Positions 21,127 through 32,725 of a stretch of DNA of 64,000 nt are shown piece by piece. Both the position numbers and the translations under genes were made by a program. The stretch is from the NCBI GenBank assembly GCA_029204225.1, contig CM055100.1:59518975-59582974 (forward strand). Reading direction: 5' to 3'. The first letter of the stretch is position 1, and every line of letters starts with the position of its first letter. Source of the stretch: Diphasiastrum complanatum. Lineage: Eukaryota; Streptophyta; Lycopodiopsida; Lycopodiales; Lycopodiaceae. The notes beneath the pieces are model-generated. The model saw only the letters and a program-made list of their open reading frames with translations. It was not told where the DNA came from and did no database searches.

Positions 21127-22407
21127 GATATAAGAGTTGTTGTGTCTGGCCATGAGTAAGTCTCAATCATACAATGCCACTCAGATGCGCCAACAAGATG
21201 AGCCCTCACTTTGGTGAGCATGCTGGAGTAATCATAAAGGCAAAGAGAGCATTTCTAGCACTTAGCTCCAGTCCCACCATATGTACCACAGCCTAGGCAT
21301 GATGCGACCTAAAACCCAAACTTGAAAATCCCCAATAAAAATTTAGTGCAAATTGTAAATCTGTAAACCCTAAACCCTAACAACTATACCACTAAACCTG
21401 AAATACAAAATACAAAACACAAAACAGTAAAACAACAAACACTAAACACCAAACATTAAACATTGAACCATAAATAATAATTTCTAGAAAATTTGTTGCA
21501 AAAAAATCCTAACTCTAGCCTATGTAGTGGGTTTCTAAAAGTTCAACAAAAACTTGAGAAAAGCAAAAAGGAGCAAAGCAAGTTCACACAAATGAGTACA
21601 TGTGGAAAGAAACCAAACGCACAAAAAAAAAAGTAGTCAAATCTGATGCCTACAATCATTATAAGAAAAAACTTAACAAAAATCAAAATATGATCGCTAG
21701 GCAATCATGCAGCTGATCACACTGACATACCACAAATCGTGATGACAAAAAAAAAGCAACAGATCCATCCCTTAGCTCATCCATGTTCTCCATAAAGGTG
21801 CACTTTTTCAGCCTCTAAAATTGATAAATGGAAAACACTCGGCCAACATGGTGTTTATACACATTTTCTAATTTTAAAAAAAATCTCAATTCGACCCAAT
21901 ATATCAAAACATATTGTACGTTCTGGCCACAAGAGGTCAGAACAGTCCTAAGGCATCTAAGCTTCACATCTACTATGATATCTCTTATAGCGCAAGAAAT
22001 CCAAAAGACTTAAGTGCTTTGCCTTTGTTACTCGACAAGGAATGCTATGTTGGATTTACCCTCCAACATTTCATTGCAGTCATGGCTCAAAACTAGTGAC
22101 TCTTACTGATCTTAAAAACTCAGTACCTCGATGTGCCATGCTTAGGGACTTTTTGAACCTCATGAAGGATCTTATAGTGGGGGTCAATAACACTTTGCCC
22201 CACTGATCATAGGTCAGCAAAATATGAAGTAATTTAGATTATGGGTGAGTTGTATATTATCAATATACTTGTATCTATTAACATGTGAGACTCTGATCCT
22301 ACCTTTGCTTTTCAAAACTTCCTTAATTGCAAATTCTTTAGGGTAAACAAACCTTTATATCTTTTTAACATTGATGCTCTTCATTTAATCTGCTTGTACG
22401 AGATAAA
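21127..22407 (+). other. no gene; A-rich sequence with telomere-like motif
   Basis: No convincing coding sequence. TAAACCCTAAACCCTAAC occurs at about 21364-21381, followed by A/C-rich simple sequence to about 21480. Confidence 0.5.
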
Positions 22408-22602
22408 ATGTCAGTAGAAAGTTTGAATCAACAATCAACATTTCCTAATTTTGATGATGTCTCACCATCTGAAGAGTTATTACAATTTGCACCAGAGTCA
22501 TTACCTTTGCACATTTTAAAAGACTACTGTTTTTTTGTTCGTATGGGAAAAAGAGAAGCTCCAAAGGTTCGTATGGGAAAAAGAGAAGCTCCAAAGGCTT
22601 AA
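22408..22602 (+). other. short unidentified open frame with 30-bp duplication
   Basis: A 64-codon frame (SVESLNQQSTFPNFDDVSPS...) that resembles exon-like sequence. It ends in two perfect copies of a 30-bp unit (22537-22566 and 22567-22596), giving VRMGKREAPK twice. No family recognised; it may be an exon remnant of the methyltransferase-type genes nearby. Confidence 0.3.
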
Positions 22603-23299
22603 ACAAGAGAACAATAGTTTGAGCTTGGGGTTTTTTGGTCTGAGGCACATGTCAACTAATCACTGAAACAATATGCATTGCTCTCAGAAATCCCTCTAAA
22701 GTAATTGTGGAGGAACTTTTTAATAATTCGATGTAATATAAGATTCAAGGACATGTTTTTTAGAGGCATACCCCAACACCAGGAGACGAAAATTTAGTGA
22801 ATGAGATGTTGAATGCCATTATTGCATCAAGTTCAAAATTTCTGACATGTGCATCTCCAATGCAGTCACTCTACCATCAAGAACAATTAGCATTCTCTCT
22901 ACCATTGTGAATATTGTACAACCATCTCGTACACTACCTAGCATTTTGATTCTATCAACATTTTATTTTTGTTTGAAATGAAAATATGTTTTTTATTCAG
23001 TTAGCACTGCATCTGCCACCATAAATATTGTAACTTCATCTTGTAAAATTACATGTCAAAATTTGAAGCTAAATGTGTCGTCAGGATACAATGGTCATCA
23101 AACTAGCTATTGCACCATTTGAACTTAAGGGTTTTGAATAATTCTAAGTTTAATACTTGCCCATAGCACTTTTAGATTAAACTTAAGATATTGATTAAAA
23201 TAAAAATAACAACTTAAAAATTATCCCCAACAACAAACAAGGATCAAAATATTGATGCATATTAAGCATGCCAAAATATAATTATAGTTTTGTAGACTT
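22603..23299. other. no gene recognised
   Basis: AT-rich, with stops in all frames and no recognisable motif. Confidence 0.5.
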
Positions 23300-23300
23300 G

Positions 23301-24256
23301 TCAATGGATACTATGGTCTGGAATCAAAATTGTATATGGAAGACAATAGATGTTTTCTAACTTCTTCAAGAAAATGTTGTATATCTCCTCATCTTCCTCG
23401 ATACAGACACAATGCCTATTGCTCTTTGATGCCTCCTTTGCCATGTTTCTTGTCCTGGCAAAGAGGTCTATCTCCACATCTCCAGGACGTGTGAACAACT
23501 CAATTATATATCTGCAATAAACAAAATCATGTTTCAAGGAAAAGAGAATATATGATGATTATTCAATACAATATGTAGTAATACTACTCAAAATTAGAAT
23601 TTAGTGAACCTGGAGAAGCTAGGTGACCTCTCAGCACCACCGCAACAAACCACTCCAATGGTGCATGTTAAGATCTCTCTATTCAAGTCCATAACATAAT
23701 TCGCCTTCGTGGAGAATGCCTTTTTATCCAAACGATCGGCCTCTCTCCTATGGAGTGCGGGAATGGAACATCCTGAGCGATACTACATGGCTACGAGAAA
23801 GCCCACCTGTGAACTATTCGTGTTAGTGAAGAAAAACAATGTCAAATGCCTAAACAAATAAACCATGCAAAAATATCTTTTTGTATCTTTTTTTGTGGAT
23901 TTTGTCGACCATAGCCTTCCAATTTTTAGAACAAAAAAAGAGCCAAGTTCTTTGATGTAACCCATTTTTTGAAAGTCCGATTCCAATTGTGACACATTTT
24001 CACACATTGTCCTAATGGCCTCGTTAACAACAAGGCGACAAAGAGGGATCGGTGGAAGAGGAGATCTTTTGCAAACTTGAAATGTAGATATGACATCTTG
24101 CAAAACATCTGCCTGTATTACCTTGCCGTAAGTGTGGATGCCATGACCCCTTTCCTCAATTAGCTCTTTCTCTAAAGAGACATGTGAAGATTGCTCAGGA
24201 ACACTTCCAATATTTCCTATGATAGGAGTGGGCTCAACACCAATATTGGCATGCAC
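23301..24256 (-). pseudogene. second ParB-like plus DNA methyltransferase gene, decayed
   Basis: On the minus strand, 24256-23890 encodes HGIHTYGKVIQADVLQDV, then PLCRLVVNEAIRTMCENV and SDFQKMGYIKELGSFFVL. This has the outline of a ParB-like N-terminus (a basic start, a helix positioning a specificity loop, then G-Y-x-x-x-x-G). After an interruption, about 23745-23610 reads READRLDKKAFSTKANYVMD and LNREILTCTIGVVCCGGAER. An intron-like gap follows. Then 23520-23350 reads YIIELFTRPGDVEIDLFART, the motif I region of an amino-methyltransferase (D-L-F-A-x-T), with Arg at the glycine positions, and ends VCIEEDEE (motif II acidic). The changed glycines and frame breaks suggest inactivity. It is the same gene plan as 37662-41088 but clearly divergent. 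Confidence 0.55.
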
Positions 24257-24689
24257 ATCACATCATACGTAGTGTCTTCACTGATCACAGAAGACAAGTA
24301 AGAGTCTCAACAACATGAATGAAGATTATACTTTGACATAGACATAGTTGTACCTGACAAGACAACAAAAGTCCAATCACAACCATTGAGCTACTAAATA
24401 GCAGACCCATTTTGAGTACAAGGTTGCCTCTTTACAACAAACCTAAAATTGAAAGTACGTTGAAGTAAAAATAGCTTATAATTGCAAAACTTTCCATCAA
24501 ATCTTTAAAGCATCCACATGCCATTAAAACCAACCACCCAACAGGCCTGAATGTCTCCTCCTGATTGCAGCTCCAAAAAAATTTTGCAACCAGTATTTGC
24601 AGGCATATGACTGGCTCCAGCAATAGATGTTTTGCAAAAAAAAAATTTGGCATTTGCTCTCAAATGGGCTAAGATCTATCCTGCTGCCG
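24257..24689. other. no gene recognised
   Basis: AT-rich flank of the decayed minus-strand gene; only chance frames. Confidence 0.4.
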
Positions 24690-25075
24690 GTGCAAATAGA
24701 TTTTAGCTCACAAAATGACCAAACTTTCCTCATTCTTTGAGATGAAATCTATCATGCGACCGACACAGATAGATTTCAGCTCATAGAATGAGCAAACTTT
24801 GCTCAATTTGTGAGATGAAATCTTTCCTGTGTTGGCGCGAGATAGATTTCAGCTCACAAATTGAGCAAAGTTTGCTCAATTCAAGGCTCAGATCTATCTT
24901 GTGTCGGCGTAGGATAGATTTTAGCTCACAAATTGAGCAAAGTTTGCTCAATTCAAGGCTCAGATCTATCCTGTGCCGGCGCAAGATAGATTTCAGCTCA
25001 GAAAATGAGCAAACTTTGCTCAATTTGTGAGCTGAAATCTATCTCGCGCCAACGCAGGAAAGATTTCAGCCTATT
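24690..25075. repeat. compound tandem and inverted repeat
   Basis: Units of about 70 bp built around GATAGATTTCAGCTCACAAA, then TTGAGCAAAGTTTGCTCAAT and CAAGGCTCAGATCTATCYTG. Each unit contains the palindrome GAGCAAASTTTGCTC and alternates in orientation, so both strands give almost the same 80-codon frame; those frames are by-products, not genes. The block could fold into a strong hairpin or cruciform. Confidence 0.85.
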
Positions 25076-28029
25076 TTCAATAAATGGGTTTCTCAAATCT
25101 TTTCTTTTCTGAGCAATTTTGCACACAAAAAAATACAGCTAATGATTTCAACAATGTATGTGATAAATCCAAAATGCAATGCAACTTCGTTCAGATAGGA
25201 TGTTGATCATTATCTGGAGAGCACCGCAGGCTGTGGAGAGCAATCAAAGACCGTGGAGAGCACCTTTTGTTGTGGAAAGCAAGCAAAGGATAATGAGGAT
25301 GAATGAAGCGAATGAACTTGAGGGTTAGGAATTCAAATATGGACGTTGAACCTAGGCTCTAGGCTTTAGGCATTAGGTACAAGCCATTGGTTTGCCTGTT
25401 GGGTCCTTTGAGGATTACTTTAAAATTCCGTACATTAAATTTTAGTTGTTTTTCGCTCCAGGGATACTTGGGTTCTCGATGCTCGAGCTCCATAGTGTTT
25501 GTGTAGTTGATGATAGTGTGTGAAACTCCGATTTTGCCATTCGTAATTTGTCATTTGCTTTAAATGTTGTTAACGTCTATATTTTTCGGATTTTCATGCA
25601 TTTGCCTTTCAAACTTATGCCTTTCTTTTTAGGAAAGGGTGCACTTGTAGTTGAAGTTTTGTTTAGTTTGCATTGTAATAAAGCTCAATTTTTTTAGCTC
25701 TGTAATGCAACAACATACAAACTACATTTCGATTTGGGTTACACTTATTGTACTAGCTTGGGATCCATTTTTGACCTCCGAGCCCACATGACTAATGCTA
25801 TTTTGGCATTTTTTGGTACTTGTAGTATGTATGGCATGGTGTGTATTTGCATACACAAATGGATAGCATTTTTTAGTCGAGATATTTACATTGATATATT
25901 TGGCTCTTGAAGTCCTTTCAAATGGCAATTAAAACACATTGGTTCGAATTGATGAGTTTGAGAAGACCTTAATTTTAATTGTTTGCTTCCAATTTTCCAA
26001 TAATGGTGAGATTTCAATCTAGCTAATGGTTCATTTCTCTAATGAATTCAATCAGATTACATAAAGATAGAGCCATGTAATCCCAATAAGTTATAAAAAG
26101 CATTGTCACCCTCAATTCTTGAACACCTTATTTTTATTTTTTTGGCTCACTTAAGGCGGTGTTATATCATTGTTCTAGTGCATTAAAATTGTCATTTATA
26201 TCACAAAATTTATTTATTAACTTTCCAAAATTTCTAGCTTTCACTACTACTATATGTGCTTTTTTGCATTATTTGCAATCGGCTTGAATCAAATCCAACT
26301 TGAGCAAGATCTAAAACAAAAAAAAAAAAATTGCTAACTTTTCCAAATAGTAACATGGCATAGGATTGTAACTAGTTTGTAATTAGGATTTATCTATTTT
26401 CTGATATCTAAAGAATGCCTATGTACTATCCACTATCTGGGGTATTGTATACATGTTTGATGTTCATAAGAATTCAAGATTCATCAATACACTATTCGAA
26501 AGCTAGGTATCACTTTCAAACAAGGTTTTCAACAAACAATAGAATGTCTAAAATACTATGAAATTACTTTAGTCTAAAACTCTAGTGCTTTTGTGGATGT
26601 ATAATTGTGGTAAAAGTCATTTGTTGATTTGAGGAAGCTAGATAGGCAAAGTAAGCTACAACTTTCCATAGATTGCTCATATTGGACAAAGCTATGAAAT
26701 TTCTATTGATGAGATTGTTTATTGCTATAACATGACTCTTTAATAAAATCATAAGAGTTTGGAATTTTCAAATATGTGTATTGAATCTTCAAAAAATAAT
26801 GCATATCAAAGCTCTAAATAGAACAATTTTAAATAATATGCTTAGAAAAGCTTGATGAGAAATGTTGTAGCAAATTCATAGTCACCATAAATAAGGCTCT
26901 ACAGTTGTGTTTGAAACAATCTTAGTTGCATGAGGTCCTAAAATACAACGTCTTGTCTTGCTAAGCATAGGTCTGATTGATCTATTTTGCACCATGATTG
27001 CTCATGGAAAATAAGTAGCATCATAGTGTAGTGTTGCCTTTGTGCATAGTCCAAAATCTGGGGTAATAATACATGATGATTGAGAACTTTCTTAAACCAC
27101 ATAGTGAAATTACTACAACTTTACAATGGCAAGCAAATTCACTTTGTAACTCTGATTCACCTTGTAAGATTGTATGGATTTTGAAATGTAATATATATTT
27201 AGTGTTTCCTATGCACATCTGGTCATGCATTCCACCTGTGCATTGTACATTGTATGATATCAAAATTTTCACTTCCATTCCTCAAAATGCTACAAAAAAT
27301 GTGCCAACATGTGATAGCCCTATTATTCAATTGTATCCATTAAACCTTGAATACTTCGAGAGCTACATAATACGTGTTTTTGCCATATTTATCTTTTCCA
27401 AGCATCATTAAAATTTTATGACATTTATGAAATGCAATCTTAAGGGATTCACACTTTCTTCAAAGCCTATAATCATTCAAGTTCTATAATTGACCCTTGA
27501 ACTACTTATCCCATTGGTCAGAAATGAACATCACATAAGGGCATGTCCAATTGTTGAAGATCAACCTTTATTCTACAAGTCATTTTGACCATGAAGCCAA
27601 CAAAGGTACTTTGAATCCCACTCACTTTCCAATCCTAGATCGATCTAGTAGTGAATGTCAACCACCATTTAAATTGAACTTCAATGACAATTTGTATCCT
27701 CTGAATCAAGATCCTACTCATCACCTAATAACACGATGACATTTGTTTTGGGACTTTGACCTGAAAAAGAGTAATTTTTTTTGATGTTTTTTTAAGGTCC
27801 TAGTTTTAGGCCAAAATCATAGATTTTTTTGAAAAATCTCTAAATTTTGTTTTTAAAAAAGCCAAAAAATGCATATTTTAAATAAAGAACTACAAGTTTT
27901 TTGCTGCAAACTTCATAAAACCATCATAATCACAAAAGAAATAATAATTCAAGAGAACAAATGATTTTTGAAACTCGAAATCCCATTGAAATACAAAATA
28001 ACTTAAATTATATTTTCACATTCTTTTTT
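25076..28029. other. no gene recognised
   Basis: About 3 kb of AT-rich sequence. The longest frame (27073-27411, 112 codons) has no recognisable motif or codon pattern. Confidence 0.5.
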
Positions 28030-29197
28030 TTAAAGTACATTTTCTAAGGAATTTTCACTGATGCCTCTCAATTTAGAACTTGACATATTCTCAACACTCT
28101 CGTTTTCAGCTAATGAAGTGGAAGACTCGTCTTCTTCATCAGAGTCAACTGGCATGTCTTCCTCAGAATCTGCGTCTAATGTTGACAAAAAACCTTGTAA
28201 ATTAGCTTTTCTCTGTTGATGACGAGTGGAGGATGATGGTTTTTCAAGTAATCCAAGTCGTTCTTTCAATATAGATATTGTTGACTTTCGTAGATGATTG
28301 GTCATTGTTAATTCAAAATTAAATGCCAAAACATCTACATCCTGTAGATTCAAATTGTCGATTCTTGGTTGATTTTTTGGCAATCTCTTTCTCTTGCCCT
28401 TTGAATCTACTTGCAACATTTCGTACCTTCCCAAAAAAAGCATTTGTTGAAGTGGTGCGCAACCAATGGATACGTAGTACTTTTGTTTGACTGCTATTTT
28501 GAATAAAACCAAGTACTTTGGCAATCCAAAATGGATGTCCTTCATTGTTTTCTGAAGCTAGAAGTGCAAAAAGGCTTCCAATTTGGATTTCATTCAAATC
28601 ACCGCGCCATTTCATTTTTGCAGCTTTTACACTTTGCCTATTCTTCCTTGAGCCCACATAAATTTCACGTTCCTCACCTTGCACAAGCTGCAGGAAATCA
28701 TTATCTCGAGGAAGATCTGAAGGTTCGACAGTTGTAGTTGATGTTCCTAATTTATGAGGCCAATGAAATTCATCAGTTGTTGATGTATGTTCGAGATTGA
28801 GCAAACTGTTTTTTGTTCCTTGAAATGGATCTGTTGATTTACTAGAATCAGTAACTGAGTGAATTGAAGCTTTTGACTCATCACTCAATGATTCAACTTG
28901 TTCAAAAGAACAATGTTCTAGTTGTGCCGAGCCTGTATCTGAAGAGGAGGACGAGGTCGAAATATTTGATACAAGCTGAGTTACAAGCGTCATTTCTTGA
29001 AAAGTACTTTCTTGAGGAATTTCAGATGATGAACAGGTAAATGATGATGATGTCACATCGTTTACGAAAATATGTTCAGATTCAGGAGTGGCTTTATAAA
29101 AAAAGCTTTCATTGGGAATGTTAGATGAAGATGTTGCACTTGTTGCAACATATTGAGTTACAACTACTGAAATAGAAGAGGTAGAACTACTTGACAT
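28030..29197 (-). pseudogene. Ser-rich protein with a putative chromatin-reader-like barrel, divergent from the methyltransferase gene
   Basis: From the ATG at 29197 the first 190 residues are Ser/Thr-rich and low in complexity. A compact module follows: MKWRGDLNEIQIGSLFALLA, then EGHPFWIAKVLGFIQNSSQT and KVLRIHWL. The PFWIAKV...HW pattern resembles small beta-barrel readers (BAH-, Tudor- or PWWP-like), but I cannot assign a family. At a T7 run (about 28432-28438) the coding signal moves one frame and continues as GRYEMLQVDSKGKRKRLPKN and VDVLAFNFELTMTNHLRK. It ends in an acidic tail (DADSEEDMPVDSDEEDESS) at 28030. The frameshift suggests a pseudogene, or a sequencing error at the homopolymer. 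It is transcribed away from the palindrome array shared with the methyltransferase gene. Confidence 0.6.
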
Positions 29198-29456
29198 TGT
29201 AACCTCAAAAAAAATTTTAACTACGTACTTATGCTAAGCATAGAACCGTCCAAATAGTTAACACCACACTAAATGTGCTCCTCAAACATAACTGCAACCT
29301 ATGTTGGTCATAGAACAAATAAAAACCTATTCGAACCTCAATAGACGCACACAGAAAAACCAACTAAATGCAAATGAGCAACAAGCCTAAAAAGTAAGTG
29401 GTTAATAAAAATTTCTGGCGGCTACCATGTCTTAAATACTATTTGGCAGCATTCTT

Positions 29457-29486
29457 AGGGTTAAGGTTAGGGTTAGGGTTAGGTTT
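29457..29486 (+). repeat. interstitial telomere-like motif
   Basis: TTAGGGTTAAGGTTAGGGTT followed by AGGGTTAGG, four near-perfect TTAGGG-type units. These are six-base units, unlike the common plant TTTAGGG. Confidence 0.8.
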
Positions 29487-29599
29487 GGACTGTCCAGGCT
29501 AATACTCGAGGTCGGCGTGGGGTGAGGTGAGTCGCGACAACTTGGTCCCGAAGTAAGCTGGAGGACTGGCGTGAGACGGGGGTCTCGAAAAAAATTAAT

Positions 29600-29740
29600 T
29601 TAAGGACCATAGTCCAAGCATGACTCAACTCATTTGCGAATTTAGAAGCCCATATGCTGCCTGAGCAATCACTATCACCAAGTCACGGCTTTCTATAAGA
29701 TTTCGCATACGTTCTCGCTTTCAGATTTCTTGACGGTAAG
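29600..29740 (+). promoter_or_regulatory. possible promoter and first exon of the methyltransferase gene
   Basis: TCTATAAGATTTCG near 29692 could be a TATA element, and CTTGACGGTAAGATT near 29725 offers a consensus splice donor (GGTAAG). The plausible acceptor is TTTTTTTTTTGCAG near 37630, just before the ATG at 37662. If right, the palindrome array and the later gag-only element both lie in a 5' intron. Inference only. Confidence 0.25.
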
Positions 29741-29765
29741 ATTATTGTCATTTTCTACCTTTGCT

Positions 29766-30271
29766 CTATGCTTAGCATGGGTAATAAATTCTTGCATTAG
29801 AAAATATTCATATTTTAATTTGTATTCATCTTCTTGCAACATGGGTAACCTATGCTCAGCATAGGTGCCTGCACCAGTCCTCTCCTTTAAACTATGCTGA
29901 GCATAGATTGTGGTCGGGTCCTTAGTAATATCCTATGCTTAGCATAGGATTCCGGCTTAGCATATCCTATGCTCAGCATAGGATTCTTCTTCCAACCTAT
30001 GCTTAGCATAGGTTAGCAAGCAAATAGCAAAGACATCCTATGCTCAGCATAGGTTGGACAAGAGCGCGCGAGTAACGACCTATGCTGAGCATAGGATGTC
30101 TTTGCAATTTACTTGCTAACCTATGCTGAGCATAGGTTGGAACAGGACCAGAGATGAAAGCTATGCTCATCATAGGTCGAAAGGAGGTCAAAATTGAAGA
30201 ATCCCGCCTCCGTCCTATGCTAAGCATAAGTTGTTAGTAAGAACTCGACCACAACCTATGCTTAGCATAGG
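29766..30271. repeat. array of 17-bp palindromes CCTATGCTNAGCATAGG
   Basis: Exact or near-exact copies start at 29766, 29849, 29892, 29932, 29966, 29996, 30037, 30079, 30120, 30161, 30214 and 30255; an outlier lies at 29230. Eight or so are full-length. The central base varies (T, C, A, G) while both 8-bp halves are held, as expected for sites bound by a protein dimer. Spacing is irregular at about 30-50 bp. The array lies between the divergent Ser-rich gene and the methyltransferase gene. Confidence 0.9.
29996..30136. repeat. 59-bp inverted repeat containing four palindromes
   Basis: Arm 29996-30054 is inverted at 30078-30136 with about 3 mismatches and a 23-bp GC-rich spacer (AAGAGCGCGCGAGTAACG). 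Each arm has two copies of the 17-bp palindrome separated by GTTAGCAAG...AAAGACAT. Higher-order symmetry is therefore imposed on an already palindromic array. Confidence 0.85.
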
Positions 30272-30424
30272 TCGCTACTCGTATTTTCTTGTTTTACAAC
30301 GCTTTGTCTCAGAAAAGTGATCCTTTTGAGATGTTTTAGTAAGAAAATATGTTGAATTTGTAGTTTTGTTTTTTAAATTTTTTTTCACAAAAAGGGCTTG
30401 TTTTATTAAAGTTTTCAGCATTTT

Positions 30425-31590
30425 TGTTGGTTGATTCTGACGAATCCCCAAGATACTCGGACAGAGCAACTCAAGAGCACCTCTCACCTTAGACCGAGGA
30501 AGTCTTTGAGAAGACGAGACTAATGAAGACTGAGAGCCGAGTATGAGAGCCGAGAAATACTAGCTAGGAAAGACAAGTAAGAACTGTGTAAGCCTCATGG
30601 TGAATCCTGGAAGATGGAATGACCATGTAGGAACTAGTATTTCTAAGCAAATGTAATAAATGCAAGTAGACCCCTCTTAAAGAAAGTAGAGTGAGCCACT
30701 TTTTGATGGTGACCAGTAGTGGAGAGCAATATTCCACTTGTAATTTGTGAAATGTGGAAATTCCACTAGGATGCCACCTAAGTAGCTCTCTTGCTTATTT
30801 AAGAGACTCCCTCTTTGTGAAGAGGAGCTTTTTGCATTGTATCTACTCCATGCTTAATAAGAAGATTTTCCATGAGTTTGATACTACACTGAGCTCCTTG
30901 ATCATGATGGTTTTCTTGAGTGATGCCCCTGTGATCATGCCCTTCCATTCATATTGTGTGTGGTTGTGGATTTAGAGTGGATTAGTTTTCTTGCTTTCCT
31001 AGTTGTAGATTAGATTTCTTGTTTTCTTGTGGATTAATGTAGGAGCCAGCATTCAAGTAAACTAAATAGGCTGGATCTGTGGTGTAATTCTTGCATATCT
31101 CTGTACAATCCAGTTCTTGATGTTCTTGGGATGTCCAAGAATCAAAAGGCTGGTTGGTTTCTTGATTCTTGGACTTCTAACATGCTGTAGATTAGTTTCT
31201 TGTTTCTTGTTTTGTCAATTTATGCAAGGTAGTTCAGTGTTAATGTAGTGTAGGCTCTGATGTCAATCCGTTTTAAGTGTAGGTAGCTGTAGAATCTGTA
31301 GAACGTTCATTGGTTTGTATGTTGATCTGTGAATGAGCGTTCTTGGCTTGCATCCATGTAGAATATAAGTGCGTTTAAGAGTGACGTCTCTGAGTTGTCC
31401 TTTGACAGGCAGGACATAAAAAAAATACTACAATGAAACTTTGTTTCCTTCTGCATGGGTTGGCATCGTAAAATCAATCAAAAAACCATCTAACGACTAC
31501 CATGAAGTCCGATAGTAGGTAGAAACAGTTCTGTAAGCAAGAAGCAGATAAATAAACAACAGGTCTTATGGAGCAAGGGATCTATCAACA
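30425..31590 (+). repeat. 5' LTR of the gag-only element
   Basis: Matches 36409-37576 over its length. It includes GACCATGTAGGAACTAGTAT and GACAGGCAGGACATA landmarks also present in the old copy at 3339-4200. Confidence 0.93.
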
Positions 31591-31929
31591 TTTGACCCAT
31601 TGCTGCTTGCATCACTCACATTCTGAAACGACATATGCTGCAAGACTATCTTTGATCGGACCCATGCACGCAATCTGAAATGTCTCCAGATCCGTTCATA
31701 GCTCAGAACGACTTGCACACACCATTCCCATGCCCTGCATACATCCTCAGCTCCTTCTACATCATCCTCTACCCATAGCTTACCCATCGTCTCCACCTCC
31801 TTCCATCACCATGTTAGCCGAGCACCCTCTCTCACGTCTCAACCAAACACCTTCTCTTCCATCTCAGCCGAGCCTCTCTCTCTTGCCATCTTGATCGACG
31901 CAACACAGGTGCATAAAAGAAAACAAAAA

Positions 31930-32400
31930 TTAATATCTCGACCGAAGCGCTCTCTGGAATCTCGACCGAAGCGTCCGTCTCGACCGAAGTGTCCGCTGAG
32001 GTCTCAGCCGAAGTGCTCGTTCAAATTTTGACCTAAGCCAAAGTGCCCATTCAGATCTCGACTGAAGTCGCAGTGCCCGTTCAGATCTCGACCGAAGTCG
32101 AAGTGCTCCCTGAAATCTCGACCGAAGCACTCGCTGGAATCTCGACCGAAGCGTCCGCTAAAGTCTCAACCGAAGTGTCCATTGAAGTCTCAACCGAAGT
32201 GCTCGTTCAGATCTCGACCGAAGCCGAAGTGCTCGTTCAGATCTCGACCGAAGTCGAAGTGCCCATTCAGATCTCCACCGAAGCCGAAGTGATCTCAACT
32301 GGAGCCGAAGCGCCTGTTCAAATCTCAACCGGAGCCTAAGGTAGCGATCAAATCTCGACCGGAGGGATTCAATCATATCTCAACCGAAGCAATAAGATCA
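31930..32400 (+). repeat. minisatellite in the gag-only element leader
   Basis: More than ten imperfect copies of an interrupted unit of about 30-36 bp built on ATCTCGACCGAAG followed by CGAAGTGCYCGTTCAG. The unit length keeps long frames open on both strands (repeats of QISTEVEV or RSRSERALRL), which I take as artefacts. It lies between the 5' LTR and the gag ATG. Confidence 0.85.
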
Positions 32401-32725
32401 AAGCTCGACCGGATCATAACTTCTGATCAACACCTCTGATTGCCATTTCGACCGAACCACCATCTTTGCAACACCTTTGAGCCTAAAAAAAAATAAAAAA
32501 TAAAAAATAAAAGGGCATGAACACCAATTTTTTTTTTCAAAAAACAACACTCATACCAATAGAAAGCCCTTTTTATATCAAGTCTCCACCTTCACTTCCT
32601 TCAACACCCTAAAAAATCCAAAAAACACCAAAAAACCTAAAAAATCCAAAAACACCAAAAATCCTAACAAAATCCAAAAACACCAAAAACACATACTTAA
32701 CACAAAAAAGACACAACAATACCCA

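Noticed and set aside
24781-25030. Two near-identical 80-codon proteins on opposite strands
   Set aside because: By-product of the palindromic repeat block; the symmetry explains both.
27073-27411. 112-codon plus-strand frame
   Set aside because: No recognisable domain or splice context and a biased AT-rich composition; likely chance.
29766-30271. CRISPR-like array
   Set aside because: Repeats are full palindromes with irregular spacing and partly repeated spacers, in a eukaryotic context with no cas genes.
31930-32376. Arg/Leu/Ser-rich and ISTEVEV-repeat proteins
   Set aside because: Both strands of the minisatellite stay open because of the unit length and composition; no start context or domain.
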